Source of the DNA: JAVBMV01 sp031552145
GTDB lineage: Bacteria; Myxococcota; Myxococcia; Myxococcales; UBA5297
Length of the DNA stretch: 64,000 nucleotides
Reading direction: 5' to 3'
Assembly (NCBI GenBank): GCA_031552145.1
Contig: JAVBMV010000013.1
Coordinates: 108,838 to 172,837, forward strand
Both the position numbers and the translations under genes were made by a program. Under the pieces are notes generated by a model. It saw nothing but the letters and a program-made list of their open reading frames with translations, had not been told where the DNA came from and ran no database searches. Below, in pieces: positions 47,125 to 55,978 of the stretch (the stretch's first letter is position 1; each line of letters opens with the position of its first letter).

Positions 47125-48596
47125 GGGAGACCTCCATAATAACTGATGGCGCCATTCGAGACGAGCGCGCTCGCCTTCTCGAGCAGCTCGGCCAGGAAGG
47201 GGGGGACATAGAAGCCGAGGACGAGCACCAGCAGCGCGGCGATGATGGAGGGCGCCACGGCAAGCCACGCCTCCCGCTCGCGGGGCTCGAGGGCGCCCGA
47301 TTCGTTTTCCGCCGTGGGTCGCCCCTGCGCCATCGGGAGGAGCGTGCCGGCGAGGCCGAGGAAGGCGATGGCGATGAGCGCCGCGAAGCCCCACCCCAGC
47401 CAGGCGCTCTGGGCGAGCGCGCCCCTGAAGATGGTCAGCTCGCTGATGAAGGCGCCGAAGGGGGGCGAGCCGCCGACGGCGAGCATCAGGAGGACGAGCA
47501 GCGCGCCGCTGACAGGGAGTCGCCGCGCCGCGCCGCGCACCTCGGGTGCGCTGGTGGTGCCGTAGCTCGCGAGCAGATTCCCGGCCACGAGGAAGAGGCC
47601 GCCCTTCGCGATGGAGTGGTTCACGGCGTGGAGCAGGGCGCCGAAGGTGGCCGCGCCGCCCAGCCCCACACCGATGGCGATGATGCCCATGTTCTCGACG
47701 CTGGAGTAGGCGAGGAGCCGTTTGTAGTCGCGCTGGCCGATGAGGAAGGCGCTGGCCACCGCGAGCGAGATGATGCCCAGCACGACGAAGAGCGCGCGCG
47801 AAAAGTCGCCCAGGCCCGCGCCGACGCAGAGTTGATGGAAGCGCAGGATGCCGAGCAGCGCGCAGTTGAGCAGCGCGCCCGAGAGCAGCGACGAGACCGG
47901 CGAGGGGGCCTGGCTGTGGGCATCGGGCAGCCACGTATGCAGCGGCGCCAGGCCCATTTTGGTGCCGTAGCCCACCAGCGCGAGGACGAAGCCCGCCTTC
48001 AGCCAGGGCAGCGCGAGCGAAGGGCCCGCCGCGGCCAGCGCCGTGACGGTGAGCGGCGGCGTCTCTGCCAGCCCAGAGGCGCCGATGCCCACGAAGAAGG
48101 TGCCGAGCAGCGCCAGCGCGATCCCCACGGAACAAATGAGCAGATACTTCCAGGTGGCCTCCAGCGCCGTCTTACGCCGGTGGAAATAGATGAGCGGCGC
48201 GCTCGCGAGCGTGGTGGCCTCGATGGCGGCCCAGAGCAGGCCGAGGTGCTCGGTGGCCGTCACCAGCGTCATGGCCGAGAGGAAGAGCAACATGCAGGGG
48301 ATGTAGCGGCCGTGGGCCGCGCTCTCGTCCTCGGCGTGGTGCGAGAGGTACTGCAGGCTGTAGAGCGCGGCCGCCAGGAAGAGGCCGCTCGTCAGCGAGA
48401 GGAAGAGCAGCCCGAGCGCGTCGAGGCCGAAGGCCGCGCCCAGTGTGCCGGCGGGCAGGACCCAGCAGGAGGCCGTGAGCGCGGCGTGGGCCAGCGCCAC
48501 CGCGATGAGCAGAACGCGTTGGACGATGCGCGCGCGCAGCGCGAAGGCGAGGCCGCCGGCGAGCGCTGGGAGGAGTGTGAGCAGGAGGAGGCGCAT
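47121..48596 (-). CDS. Antiporter-like membrane subunit (HyfF/NuoN/MrpD type)
   Basis: 491 residues with about 13-14 membrane helices. Key features of proton-pumping antiporter-like subunits are present: the helix-5 Glu in GLLWAAIEATTLASAPLIYF and the broken-helix Lys segment GYGTKMGLAPLHTWLPDAHSQAPSPVSSLLSG. Also YKRLLAYSSVENMGIIAIGV and HAVNHSIAKGGLFLVAG. It would couple electron transfer in the peripheral arm to H+ or Na+ movement. It overlaps the large-subunit gene by 4 bases and lies 20 bases after the HyfE-like gene. Confidence 0.88.
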   Translation of the reverse strand: MRLLLLTLLPALAGGLAFALRARIVQRVLLIAVALAHAALTASCWVLPAGTLGAAFGLDALGLLFLSLTSGLFLAAALYSLQYLSHHAEDESAAHGRYIPCMLLFLSAMTLVTATEHLGLLWAAIEATTLASAPLIYFHRRKTALEATWKYLLICSVGIALALLGTFFVGIGASGLAETPPLTVTALAAAGPSLALPWLKAGFVLALVGYGTKMGLAPLHTWLPDAHSQAPSPVSSLLSGALLNCALLGILRFHQLCVGAGLGDFSRALFVVLGIISLAVASAFLIGQRDYKRLLAYSSVENMGIIAIGVGLGGAATFGALLHAVNHSIAKGGLFLVAGNLLASYGTTSAPEVRGAARRLPVSGALLVLLMLAVGGSPPFGAFISELTIFRGALAQSAWLGWGFAALIAIAFLGLAGTLLPMAQGRPTAENESGALEPREREAWLAVAPSIIAALLVLVLGFYVPPFLAELLEKASALVSNGAISYYGGLP

Positions 48597-48616
48597 GGCG
48601 TCGAGCTAAAAGAACT

Positions 48617-49270
48617 CTAGTCCTTGAGGGTGGCGAGGGCGTCGGTGTCGATGTCGTCGAACTCGCGGCTGATGTGGTGGATGGCGATCCCCATGACGAA
48701 GACGCCCACCAGGATGTCGAGCAGGATGGAGAGCTCGACCAGGAAGGGCATGGCATGGGCGAGGCAGAGGCCGAAGACGTAGACGCCATTCTCCAGCATC
48801 AGATAGCCCAGCACCTGCGTGATGGCCTTGCGCCGCGTGATCACGACGACGAAGCCGGCGAAGAGGGTGGCGAGCGCGACGGGCACCACCAGCACGGTGG
48901 GCGCGGGGCGCGGCAGGGTGAGCGAGCCGGCCATCCAGAAGGCGACGCCGGTGAGCGCCGCGCCCAGCACCACGGAGAGCTGCGCGCCGCCGAGCGGCTC
49001 GACGTCGTGGCGCACCTTGGCCACGCGCGTCGAGCGGGCGAGCAGCGCGGGGATGACAACAGCTTTGAGCGCCAACGTTCCGAGGCTGGCGGCGGCGATG
49101 TGGAGCGAGAAAGCCTCGCCCGGCTCGGCGACCGCCATGGGCAGGAGCGCGAGCGCGCCCCCCTGGAGCGCCACGGCCTTGATGCCCGCGGCCAGGCGCG
49201 TGGCGGCGAGCACATAGAGGTTGATGAGCAATACGGCGAGGAGCAGCAGATCGGGGAAGCTGGCGCTCAT
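48617..49270 (-). CDS. HyfE-like (NuoK-related) membrane subunit
   Basis: 217 residues with about seven hydrophobic helices (LLLLAVLLINLYVLAATRLA at the start; VLVVPVALATLFAGFVVVIT; LGYLMLENGVYVFGLCLAHA). The last part, LENGVYVFGL…MPFLVELSILLDILVGVFVMGIAIHHI, is the NuoK-like region with the conserved membrane Glu residues. HyfE proteins are NuoK with added helices. It overlaps the HyfC-like gene by 4 bases. It is part of the membrane arm of the complex. Confidence 0.83.
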   Translation of the reverse strand: MSASFPDLLLLAVLLINLYVLAATRLAAGIKAVALQGGALALLPMAVAEPGEAFSLHIAAASLGTLALKAVVIPALLARSTRVAKVRHDVEPLGGAQLSVVLGAALTGVAFWMAGSLTLPRPAPTVLVVPVALATLFAGFVVVITRRKAITQVLGYLMLENGVYVFGLCLAHAMPFLVELSILLDILVGVFVMGIAIHHISREFDDIDTDALATLKD

Positions 49271-50187
49271 GGGCGGCCTCGATAGAGCACGATCGCGACT
49301 GCGATGGTGGCGATGACGGAGGCGCCCAGCAGGAACTGCGGCACGCGCGAGAGGCGCAGGCGCGCCATCGTCGACTCCACGAGGCCGATGAGCACGGCGA
49401 CCAGCGCCAATCCCGCCAGCATCAGCAGCGCCGCCGCGCCCCAGGGCAGCTGTCCGATGGGGAGCGCCAGGTGGACCAGGAGCGCGCCGTAGAGGAAGAG
49501 CTTCATCGCCTGGCCATACTGGATGAGCGCCAGGTCGAGGCCGCCGTGATCGAGCACCATCACCTCATGGATCATCGTCAGCTCGAGGTGGGTATTGGGG
49601 TCGTCGAAAGGGATGCGGCTCGACTCGGCCAGCATCACCACGAAGAGCACGGCAGCCGCGATGAGCCAAGGTGCCAGCGCCGCCTCGTTCCCCTGGCCCG
49701 GGAAGCCTGCCAGTGCCGTCTCGAAGCTGACCGCGCCGAGCGGAATGCAGAGGATGGCCAGCGTGAAGAAGAGGGCCGGCTCGGCGAAGGCCGAGAAGGT
49801 GGCCTCGCGGCTGGCGCCCATGCCCTGGAAGGCGGAGCCGGTGTCGAGCGCCGCGGCCATGGTGAAGAAGCGCCCCAGCGCGAGCAGCGAGGCGAAGACG
49901 ATGACGTCGCCCGCGAAGGAGAGCGGCGCGCGCGCTCCGGCCAGCGGCACCAGCATCCCCGCGAGCATCGTCGTGGCCAGCGCCGCGATAGGCCCCGCCC
50001 GGAAGAGCCAGGTGGTGCCCGGCGCATAGACGGAGCCCTTCTGCATCAGCTTGATGACGTTGTACCAGGCCTGCAAAAGCGGCGGTCCCTTGCGCCCCGC
50101 GACGAGCGCCTTGGTGCGGTTGACGACGCCCAGCATCAGCGGCGGGAGCGCGAAGAGGATGGCGAAATGGATCAGCGTCTCGAACAT
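49267..50187 (-). CDS. HyfC/NuoH-like membrane subunit
   Basis: 306 residues with eight or so helices. NuoH-family marks: LMLGVVNRTKALVAGRKGPPLLQAWYNVIKLMQKG near the N-terminus (the quinone-site-facing loop), LAESSRIPFDDPNTHLELTM (the conserved ESSR.PFDDP.TH segment) and MIHEVMVLDHGG. This subunit anchors the peripheral arm and forms the entry to the ion channel. It is 31 bases after the HyfB-like gene and overlaps HyfE. Confidence 0.92.
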   Translation of the reverse strand: MFETLIHFAILFALPPLMLGVVNRTKALVAGRKGPPLLQAWYNVIKLMQKGSVYAPGTTWLFRAGPIAALATTMLAGMLVPLAGARAPLSFAGDVIVFASLLALGRFFTMAAALDTGSAFQGMGASREATFSAFAEPALFFTLAILCIPLGAVSFETALAGFPGQGNEAALAPWLIAAAVLFVVMLAESSRIPFDDPNTHLELTMIHEVMVLDHGGLDLALIQYGQAMKLFLYGALLVHLALPIGQLPWGAAALLMLAGLALVAVLIGLVESTMARLRLSRVPQFLLGASVIATIAVAIVLYRGRP

Positions 50188-50218
50188 TGCGGGCCTAGCG
50201 GTTGGCGCGAGGAGGAGG

Positions 50219-52264
50219 TTAGCGCGAGGAGAACTGCCACGCGAGGAGCGCGACCAACGTCACGAGGATGTAGAGCAGATAGAGGTGGAGCTTGCCGTGC
50301 TGCAAGAGGCGCACGCGGCCGAAGGCGTCGAGCGCGCGCCGGATCGCGGGGATGAGCAGCCGCTCTCCCACTAGATCGCCCACGGCGTCATCGCCGCTCA
50401 TCGCGTGCTTGGGGAAGTACCCCTCGGGGCGCACGAGCTTCGGCTTGCGCGGAAGCACATGCGAGAAGAAGGAGAGTGCCGGCTGCGAGAAAGAGGCGGC
50501 GGTGTACTGCATGCGCGGCGTGATGAGCGGGTAGGCGCAGGCCCAGAGCGGCCCCTCGCGCACCACGAGGCGCGAGAGGAGGCCTCGCCTGATAAGGGCG
50601 AGTACAATGACGAGCACCAGGAGCAGAAGCGCGACGATCCCTACGGGAAGAAAGGGGGTCATGCCATTGGCGCCAAGACCGTCGCTGCCCGCTTGGCCCG
50701 CGAGCAGCGCCGCCGGAGCTCCGGTGAGCGCCGCCGCGAGGGGCGTCACGACGCCGAGCACGAGGCAGAGGAGCGCCGAGAGCGTGGGAGCCGCGAGCAG
50801 CGACCGCGGCGGATCGCGGGGCGCCATGGGAAGCGCCGTGCGCGGCTGTCCCAGGAAGAGGATCCCGAAGGCGCGCACGAAGCAGAAGGCGGCCAGGCCC
50901 CCCACCAGCGCCACGCCCGTGAGGCCGAAGACGGCGAAGAAGGCGCCCTTGCCGGTGAGCGCGGCGCTCTCACGGAAGGCGGTGATGAGGATGAGCCACT
51001 CGCTGATGAAGCCATTGAAGGGGGGTAGGCCGCTGATGGCCACCGCGCCCATGAGAAAGAGCAGACCCGTCCTTGGCATCGCGCGGTAGAGCCCGCCCAG
51101 CGCGTCGAGCTGGCGCGTCCCCGTGGCGCTCTGCACACCCGCCGCGGTCTGGAAGAGCAGCCCCTTGAAGAGGCCGTGATTCAGCACATGGAGCAGCGCG
51201 CCCACATTGGCGAGGAGCGCCAGCGCCGTATGTCCCTCGGCGCGGGCGAGGAGCCCCAGTCCGATGGCCACGGCGATGAGCCCAACGTTCTCGATGCTGG
51301 AGCAGGCGAGGAGCCGGGTCAGGTCGCGTTGAGCCAACGCATTGAGCACGCCGATGAGGCCGGTGACGACGCCCAGGGCGACCAGCACCGCGCCCCAGCT
51401 CGCCAGCGTGGGCCCCTGTTCACCCAGGAGCAGCAGGGTGCGCAGAATGCCGTAGAGCCCCAGCTTCATCAGGATGCCGGAGAGAAAGCTGGCGACGTGG
51501 GGCGGCGCGACGCCGTAGGTGTCGGGCAGCCAAATATGGAGTGGCCAAAGGGCGGCCTTGATGCCGAAGCCCGCCAGCGCCACCAAGAAGAGCCCGGTGG
51601 CGCCCGCGGGGACGCCCGCCGCCATCATCGCCGCGAAGCCGAAGCTGCCCGCATGGTGCGCGAGTGAGCCAAAGAGGATGAGCAGGAAGACCAGGGCCGC
51701 GTGGGAGGCGATGAGATAAACGAATGCGCCCCGCCGTACCTCGTCGCGCGCGTGGTGCGTCGCGACCAGGAAGTAGGAGGCGAGTGACATCAGCTCCCAG
51801 CAGACCAGGAAGAGCACCGCGTCGCGCGCCACCAGGATGCCCGCCGTGGCGAGCGCCAGCAGGTTGAGCAGCGCCAGGTGCGGGCCGAGCCTCGGAGGCG
51901 CGTCGTCGCCCTCCCTGCCCTCTCGCTCCCGCGCGCTGGCGGGCAAGAGCCACGAGCGCGCGAAGAGCAGCGCCAGGCCATTGACCGCGAAGAGACAGAG
52001 CAGGAAGAAGCAGGTGAGGGGGTCGAGCCCCACCGAGATGGCGCCGATGGGTGGCGACCAGGGGATAGAGAGTTCAACGGAGGCGTCGCCCGAGAGGAGC
52101 AGCATCACCGAGGCGGTGAGGCCCGCGAGCGAGGCCGTCAGCGAGAAGCCGCTGCCCACGGCGAGGGCGGCCCGGTCGGAGCGGCCGAGTAGTAGGGAGA
52201 GCAGCGCGCCCAGCGCGAAGAGCGCCAGGGCAGAGCCGAGGAGGATGTGAGGCAGTGTGGTCAT
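50219..52264 (-). CDS. Large antiporter-like membrane subunit (HyfB/NuoL type), first gene of the Ehr-like operon
   Basis: 681 residues with about 15-16 membrane helices. Motifs: LVCWELMSLASYFLVATHH (helix-5 Glu), FGIKAALWPLHIWLPDTYGVAPPHVASFLSG (broken helix with Lys), DLTRLLACSSIENVGLIAVA, HVLNHGLFKGLLFQTAAGVQ and GLPPFNGFISEW. The C-terminal extension (after about 500) ends in helix VRLLQHGKLHLYLLYILVTLVALLAW, the HyfB-type tail with a conserved Q.G.LH.Y. It would be an ion-pumping unit. The 264-bp gap to the divergent gene at 52529 probably holds promoters for both directions; no element stood out there. Confidence 0.92.
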   Translation of the reverse strand: MTTLPHILLGSALALFALGALLSLLLGRSDRAALAVGSGFSLTASLAGLTASVMLLLSGDASVELSIPWSPPIGAISVGLDPLTCFFLLCLFAVNGLALLFARSWLLPASAREREGREGDDAPPRLGPHLALLNLLALATAGILVARDAVLFLVCWELMSLASYFLVATHHARDEVRRGAFVYLIASHAALVFLLILFGSLAHHAGSFGFAAMMAAGVPAGATGLFLVALAGFGIKAALWPLHIWLPDTYGVAPPHVASFLSGILMKLGLYGILRTLLLLGEQGPTLASWGAVLVALGVVTGLIGVLNALAQRDLTRLLACSSIENVGLIAVAIGLGLLARAEGHTALALLANVGALLHVLNHGLFKGLLFQTAAGVQSATGTRQLDALGGLYRAMPRTGLLFLMGAVAISGLPPFNGFISEWLILITAFRESAALTGKGAFFAVFGLTGVALVGGLAAFCFVRAFGILFLGQPRTALPMAPRDPPRSLLAAPTLSALLCLVLGVVTPLAAALTGAPAALLAGQAGSDGLGANGMTPFLPVGIVALLLLVLVIVLALIRRGLLSRLVVREGPLWACAYPLITPRMQYTAASFSQPALSFFSHVLPRKPKLVRPEGYFPKHAMSGDDAVGDLVGERLLIPAIRRALDAFGRVRLLQHGKLHLYLLYILVTLVALLAWQFSSR

Positions 52265-52528
52265 CGCGTCGTCTGAGGTGGCGCGCGGGAGGGGGCCGCG
52301 CGCCGAACTCGGAAGAGTGCCACCGATGGCGGGGTTCGTAAAGGTGGCGCGTGAACCTCGTCAAGCCGTGGGCCCGATGCCTAACGCAGCAGGCTCCACG
52401 GTGGTCAGGGAGACGCACACCGAGGTATATCGACGGCCAGGTCCGAAAGATGTCACAGGAGACAAGTTAGGGTATGATCCGTCCCTTATTAGGCAGGATG
52501 GTCTCTTTGGAAAGCATGGAGGCAAGTC

Positions 52529-53284
52529 GTGGTCAAGGTCTGCATCGTCATTCCAGCGTATAAGGAAGGGGGCCGCCTTCCGTCATTTCTAAACGACCTC
52601 TATGAGAAGACTCCTCGTGAAAGTGGTGTGAGGGTCACGCTCGCAGTTGTAGACGATCACAGTCCGACAGAGCATTGGGAAATCGAGCGAGCGGCGGTCG
52701 ACGCCATGGACAATCGATTCCGCTCCGCGGGTCTTCCGCACACGGCTCGAATCGTGCGAGCACCAAAGAATGGAGGTAAAGGGGCCGCGATACGTCTTGG
52801 ATGGAAAAGTTCCCCGATGGATGTGGAATGGTTGGGTTTCATGGACGCGGATGGAGCCGTGCCTCCACATGAGGTGTGGCGCCTGCTAAGGATGCTAGCC
52901 CGGGGAACGGAGTATGACGTGATTGCTGCCTCTCGCGTGCGAATGGCCGGCAGGAGTCTCCAGCGACCTCCGTCGAGAGACTTGCAGGGTCGCCTTTTTG
53001 CGATGTGGGTTGAGGCCCAACTGGGACTGGGTTTTCACGACACGCAATGCGGTTACAAGTTGTTTCGCTCAGGCATTCTGAGATCCGTGATGGAGCGCCT
53101 TCAGGAAACTCGCTGGAACCTAGACGTCGAACTGCTGGCGGCGCTCAAATCCAAGGGCGCGCGCTTTTGGGAAGAGCCAGTTGATTGGGCGGAGGTGTCC
53201 GGTTCGAAGGTCATTCCAGGATTGGATGCAATCATTATGGGGCTCGGTGTTTCGAGAATCAAGAGTCGCTGGAAGGCGAATTGA
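52529..53284 (+). CDS. GT2-family glycosyltransferase (dolichyl-/polyprenyl-phosphate glycosyltransferase-like)
   Basis: 251 residues from GTG at 52529; GGAGG (52518-52522) lies 6 bases upstream. GT2 motifs: VCIVIPAYKEGGRLPSFLND, VVDDHSPTE, NGGKGAAIRLG, the metal-binding FMDADGAVPPHEV (DxD) and HDTQCGYKLFR. The G.K..A / D.QCG.K.F pattern is that of dolichyl-phosphate beta-glucosyltransferase (ALG5) and DPM1-like enzymes, which load a sugar on a polyprenyl phosphate for use outside the cytoplasm. It has no C-terminal membrane helices. It opens the glycan cluster; the next gene overlaps its stop. The donor sugar is not known. Confidence 0.88.
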   Translation: MVKVCIVIPAYKEGGRLPSFLNDLYEKTPRESGVRVTLAVVDDHSPTEHWEIERAAVDAMDNRFRSAGLPHTARIVRAPKNGGKGAAIRLGWKSSPMDVEWLGFMDADGAVPPHEVWRLLRMLARGTEYDVIAASRVRMAGRSLQRPPSRDLQGRLFAMWVEAQLGLGFHDTQCGYKLFRSGILRSVMERLQETRWNLDVELLAALKSKGARFWEEPVDWAEVSGSKVIPGLDAIIMGLGVSRIKSRWKAN

Positions 53285-55938
53285 TACCCCTGGACGTAGA
53301 TGAAGTAGTGAAGAACGGAAGAAAGATGCGTCAAAAAGTAAAACAAGTGATGCGAGCTGCAATGGCGAAAATGCCCGAAGCGCAGCGAAGGCGCTTCTCG
53401 GTTGCGGCCTATGAGTGTGCGCGAATTATTGGGAAAACGGTGCCTTTGTCGTCGTCGAGACGCGCCGAATTCAAGAGGGCAGTAGTATCGGCGTGCGCTG
53501 GGATATATCAAGAAGAGCGAAACGAACTGAGCCTGAATGATGCGACGAAAGCGCATCGAAAAAGGGCATATATCGCTGCGGAACGTAGCGGTCTTGTTCG
53601 TGGAATGGTGAGCGTCGTGCTTCCTGTGTATAACCAGGCGAATCTGATCCGGGAATCAATAGAAAGCGTTCTGAATCAAACATACAAACGCTTTGAGCTC
53701 ATTGTCGTCAACGATGGTTCCAGCGACGAGATACATGCTGCTCTAGCTCGATATCAAGGCCATCCGGCGGTCACGGTTATTGACCAGACGAATCAGCGGC
53801 TTCCGCGCGCACTGTCTAACGGATTCGCGCTTGCACGCGGGGAGTACTGGACTTGGACGTCGGCCGACAATGCGATGGAACCAAGAATGCTCGAGGTATT
53901 GGTCGCAGACCTGGAGCGCAATCCTGAGATTGGCATGGTTTATGGTGATTACCGGGTTATGGACGACCGCGGGAACCCGCTGCAAGACCCTTCGTGGCGG
54001 GCGCACAATAGGCCACAGCCAGATACTGCCGAGATTCGCCTGCCTCGAACCACAGACAGTCTGAATACGGTCGACGACAATTTCATTGGTCCGTGCTTTA
54101 TGTATCGCGGCTGGATCGGAAAAGTGATTGGCGATTATGACCCTCAGATGGGGATCGAGGATTACGACTACTGGATGCGAATCAACGCGCTATTCGTGGT
54201 CAGGCATGTGGAAGGTGACGACCTGCTCTACAAGTACCGCGTCCACGACAATTGCTTAAGCGCAAATGCCGCTGAGCATCGAATCTCGCAAAAAGTTCAC
54301 AAGTTAATGGCCTTTGAAAAGCACAGAGAGGTGCACTACAAGGTGCCCTTGCGATTAGCGGCGCATGCAACATGTCGTTCGCTGCTATCATCGCTTGGCG
54401 TAGGCGATGCAGAAATGATACCAGTGGAAGAAGAGGGCGATGCCGTTGTTGTTCCATTGTCAGAGTATGCTAAAAACCCAGGAATGTACAACAGCCGAGA
54501 TGCTTTGATGGTGTTGTGCCAAGATGCCGAGCAATTCGACTATTCTAGGCTGTGGGCCATACCGGCGAATAAGGTGCTCGTCATGGTCCAGGATGAGAGA
54601 ACGGCGACACAAGTGTCCTTGGTTACTAGGGCGCCATGCGTCGATGCGACCGCTTGCGATACGATAGAGGCACTTCGCGCGTTCATTAAATCGCGTCAAC
54701 TCAGCGTCCCTGTTGCGTGCAAAGAGATAGAGGATTTGGTGTATTGGACACGGCCCGCGAACAGGACGGTGCTCTTGCAGGCAGATCAATTTCTCCAAGG
54801 CGGGATGGAGAATGTCGTCATCGATCTTGCCCTCGCGCTGACGGGTGAAGGGTTTCGACCAATAATTGCGATATTTGGCCCTGAAGGGGATGCGGCGAAA
54901 AAGGCGCACGATTTGGGAATTCGAGTTTTGTCATACGGGATAGTCCCCGAGGAGGAGACCTATGCTCGTTGCCTTCGGGAAAACCATATTGATCTTGTGA
55001 ACGCGCATTTTAGTGTAATTGGGGCTGGCATATGCAGCCAGATGGGGGTGCCGTTTGTGCAAACCGTACACAGTTCCTATGTGTGGCTGGATCCTGATAC
55101 TGTGAACAAGTTCAGAGAGGCAGACGCCTTCACATCGGCATATTTTTGTGTTTCCGCCACCGCGGCGCGTTATGCAGACACGGTCCTCGGGCTAGATGTA
55201 AAGAAGATGAGGATCGTGCCGAACGGGGTTGATCCAGTAATTTTCGACAACAAAAAATGCGCAATGAGTAGAGCAAAAATTCGCAAGCGTTGGAGGGTTG
55301 CCAATGACTGTACTGTGTTTCTTAACATTGGCTCGATATCAGCCGTGAAGGGGCAGCGCATTCTGCTGAATGCTTTCTCGGAAGTATGTAAAATCAGCCC
55401 CAACTCCAAACTCGTTCACCTGGGGGCGGTACTTGAGCCCGCATATTATGACGAGTTCAAGAGCCGCATTCACGAACTGTGTCTCGATTCGAGAGTGATC
55501 CTCGAGCCCTATGATCGTGAAGTGGCGGGTTACTATCAGGCAGCAGACATATTCGTCCTGCCGTCGCTCTTGGAGGGTTGGAGCTTGGCGCTGGCCGAGG
55601 CTCGTGCCAATGGTTTGCCGTGTGTTCTCACTGATGTAGGCTCGGCGTACGAACTGTATGGCGACAGCAATGTTGAGTTGGTCGCGCCTCCTTACGACGA
55701 TGTTGCAAAATTGGACTATGTGCGATTCAATGAAGTGGCGTATGGTATACATCCGGCGTTTGAGGCGAGAATTGCAGATGCGATGATGCGCTCAATCGGC
55801 AAACGTCGATGCATCCCCGACGCAGAGGTGCTGAATCGACTCAGTCGCACGTACGCCTTCGGAGTATATGCTCGTGAGTTCTTCCGTTTACTGAAAGGCA
55901 CGGGTGCGACGGACGTGGCTTTACCGATGCGAACGTGA
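53281..55938 (+). CDS. Bifunctional glycosyltransferase (GT2 plus GT4 domains)
   Basis: 885 residues if begun at TTG 53281, which overlaps the preceding stop (TTGA) and follows GGAAGG; ATG 53326 after GGAAGA is the alternative. An ATG at 53185 lies inside the previous gene and is rejected. Residues about 110-330 are a GT2 domain (VSVVLPVYNQANLIRESIES, VVNDGSSDE, a DN pair in SADNAMEP). From about 495 to the end is a GT-B/GT4 domain (FLQGGMENVVIDLALAL, RIVPNGVDPVIF, FLNIGSISAVKGQ, FVLPSLLEGWSLALAEARANG with the retaining-enzyme E..E motif). Two fused transferases that may add two sugars in turn are common in capsule and O-antigen loci. Base composition is clearly lower in GC than the housekeeping genes. 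Confidence 0.85.
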   Translation: MIPLDVDEVVKNGRKMRQKVKQVMRAAMAKMPEAQRRRFSVAAYECARIIGKTVPLSSSRRAEFKRAVVSACAGIYQEERNELSLNDATKAHRKRAYIAAERSGLVRGMVSVVLPVYNQANLIRESIESVLNQTYKRFELIVVNDGSSDEIHAALARYQGHPAVTVIDQTNQRLPRALSNGFALARGEYWTWTSADNAMEPRMLEVLVADLERNPEIGMVYGDYRVMDDRGNPLQDPSWRAHNRPQPDTAEIRLPRTTDSLNTVDDNFIGPCFMYRGWIGKVIGDYDPQMGIEDYDYWMRINALFVVRHVEGDDLLYKYRVHDNCLSANAAEHRISQKVHKLMAFEKHREVHYKVPLRLAAHATCRSLLSSLGVGDAEMIPVEEEGDAVVVPLSEYAKNPGMYNSRDALMVLCQDAEQFDYSRLWAIPANKVLVMVQDERTATQVSLVTRAPCVDATACDTIEALRAFIKSRQLSVPVACKEIEDLVYWTRPANRTVLLQADQFLQGGMENVVIDLALALTGEGFRPIIAIFGPEGDAAKKAHDLGIRVLSYGIVPEEETYARCLRENHIDLVNAHFSVIGAGICSQMGVPFVQTVHSSYVWLDPDTVNKFREADAFTSAYFCVSATAARYADTVLGLDVKKMRIVPNGVDPVIFDNKKCAMSRAKIRKRWRVANDCTVFLNIGSISAVKGQRILLNAFSEVCKISPNSKLVHLGAVLEPAYYDEFKSRIHELCLDSRVILEPYDREVAGYYQAADIFVLPSLLEGWSLALAEARANGLPCVLTDVGSAYELYGDSNVELVAPPYDDVAKLDYVRFNEVAYGIHPAFEARIADAMMRSIGKRRCIPDAEVLNRLSRTYAFGVYAREFFRLLKGTGATDVALPMRT

Positions 55939-55978
55939 TTGCGGTAGCCCATTGTCGAAAATGCTGGAGGGTCTTTAG

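Noticed and set aside
47125..48135. Extension of the large-subunit frame upstream to 48135
   Set aside because: The extra part lies in the wrong frame of the HyfF-like gene and is Arg/Pro-rich nonsense; the ATG at 47124 has a good ribosome site and an ATGA overlap.
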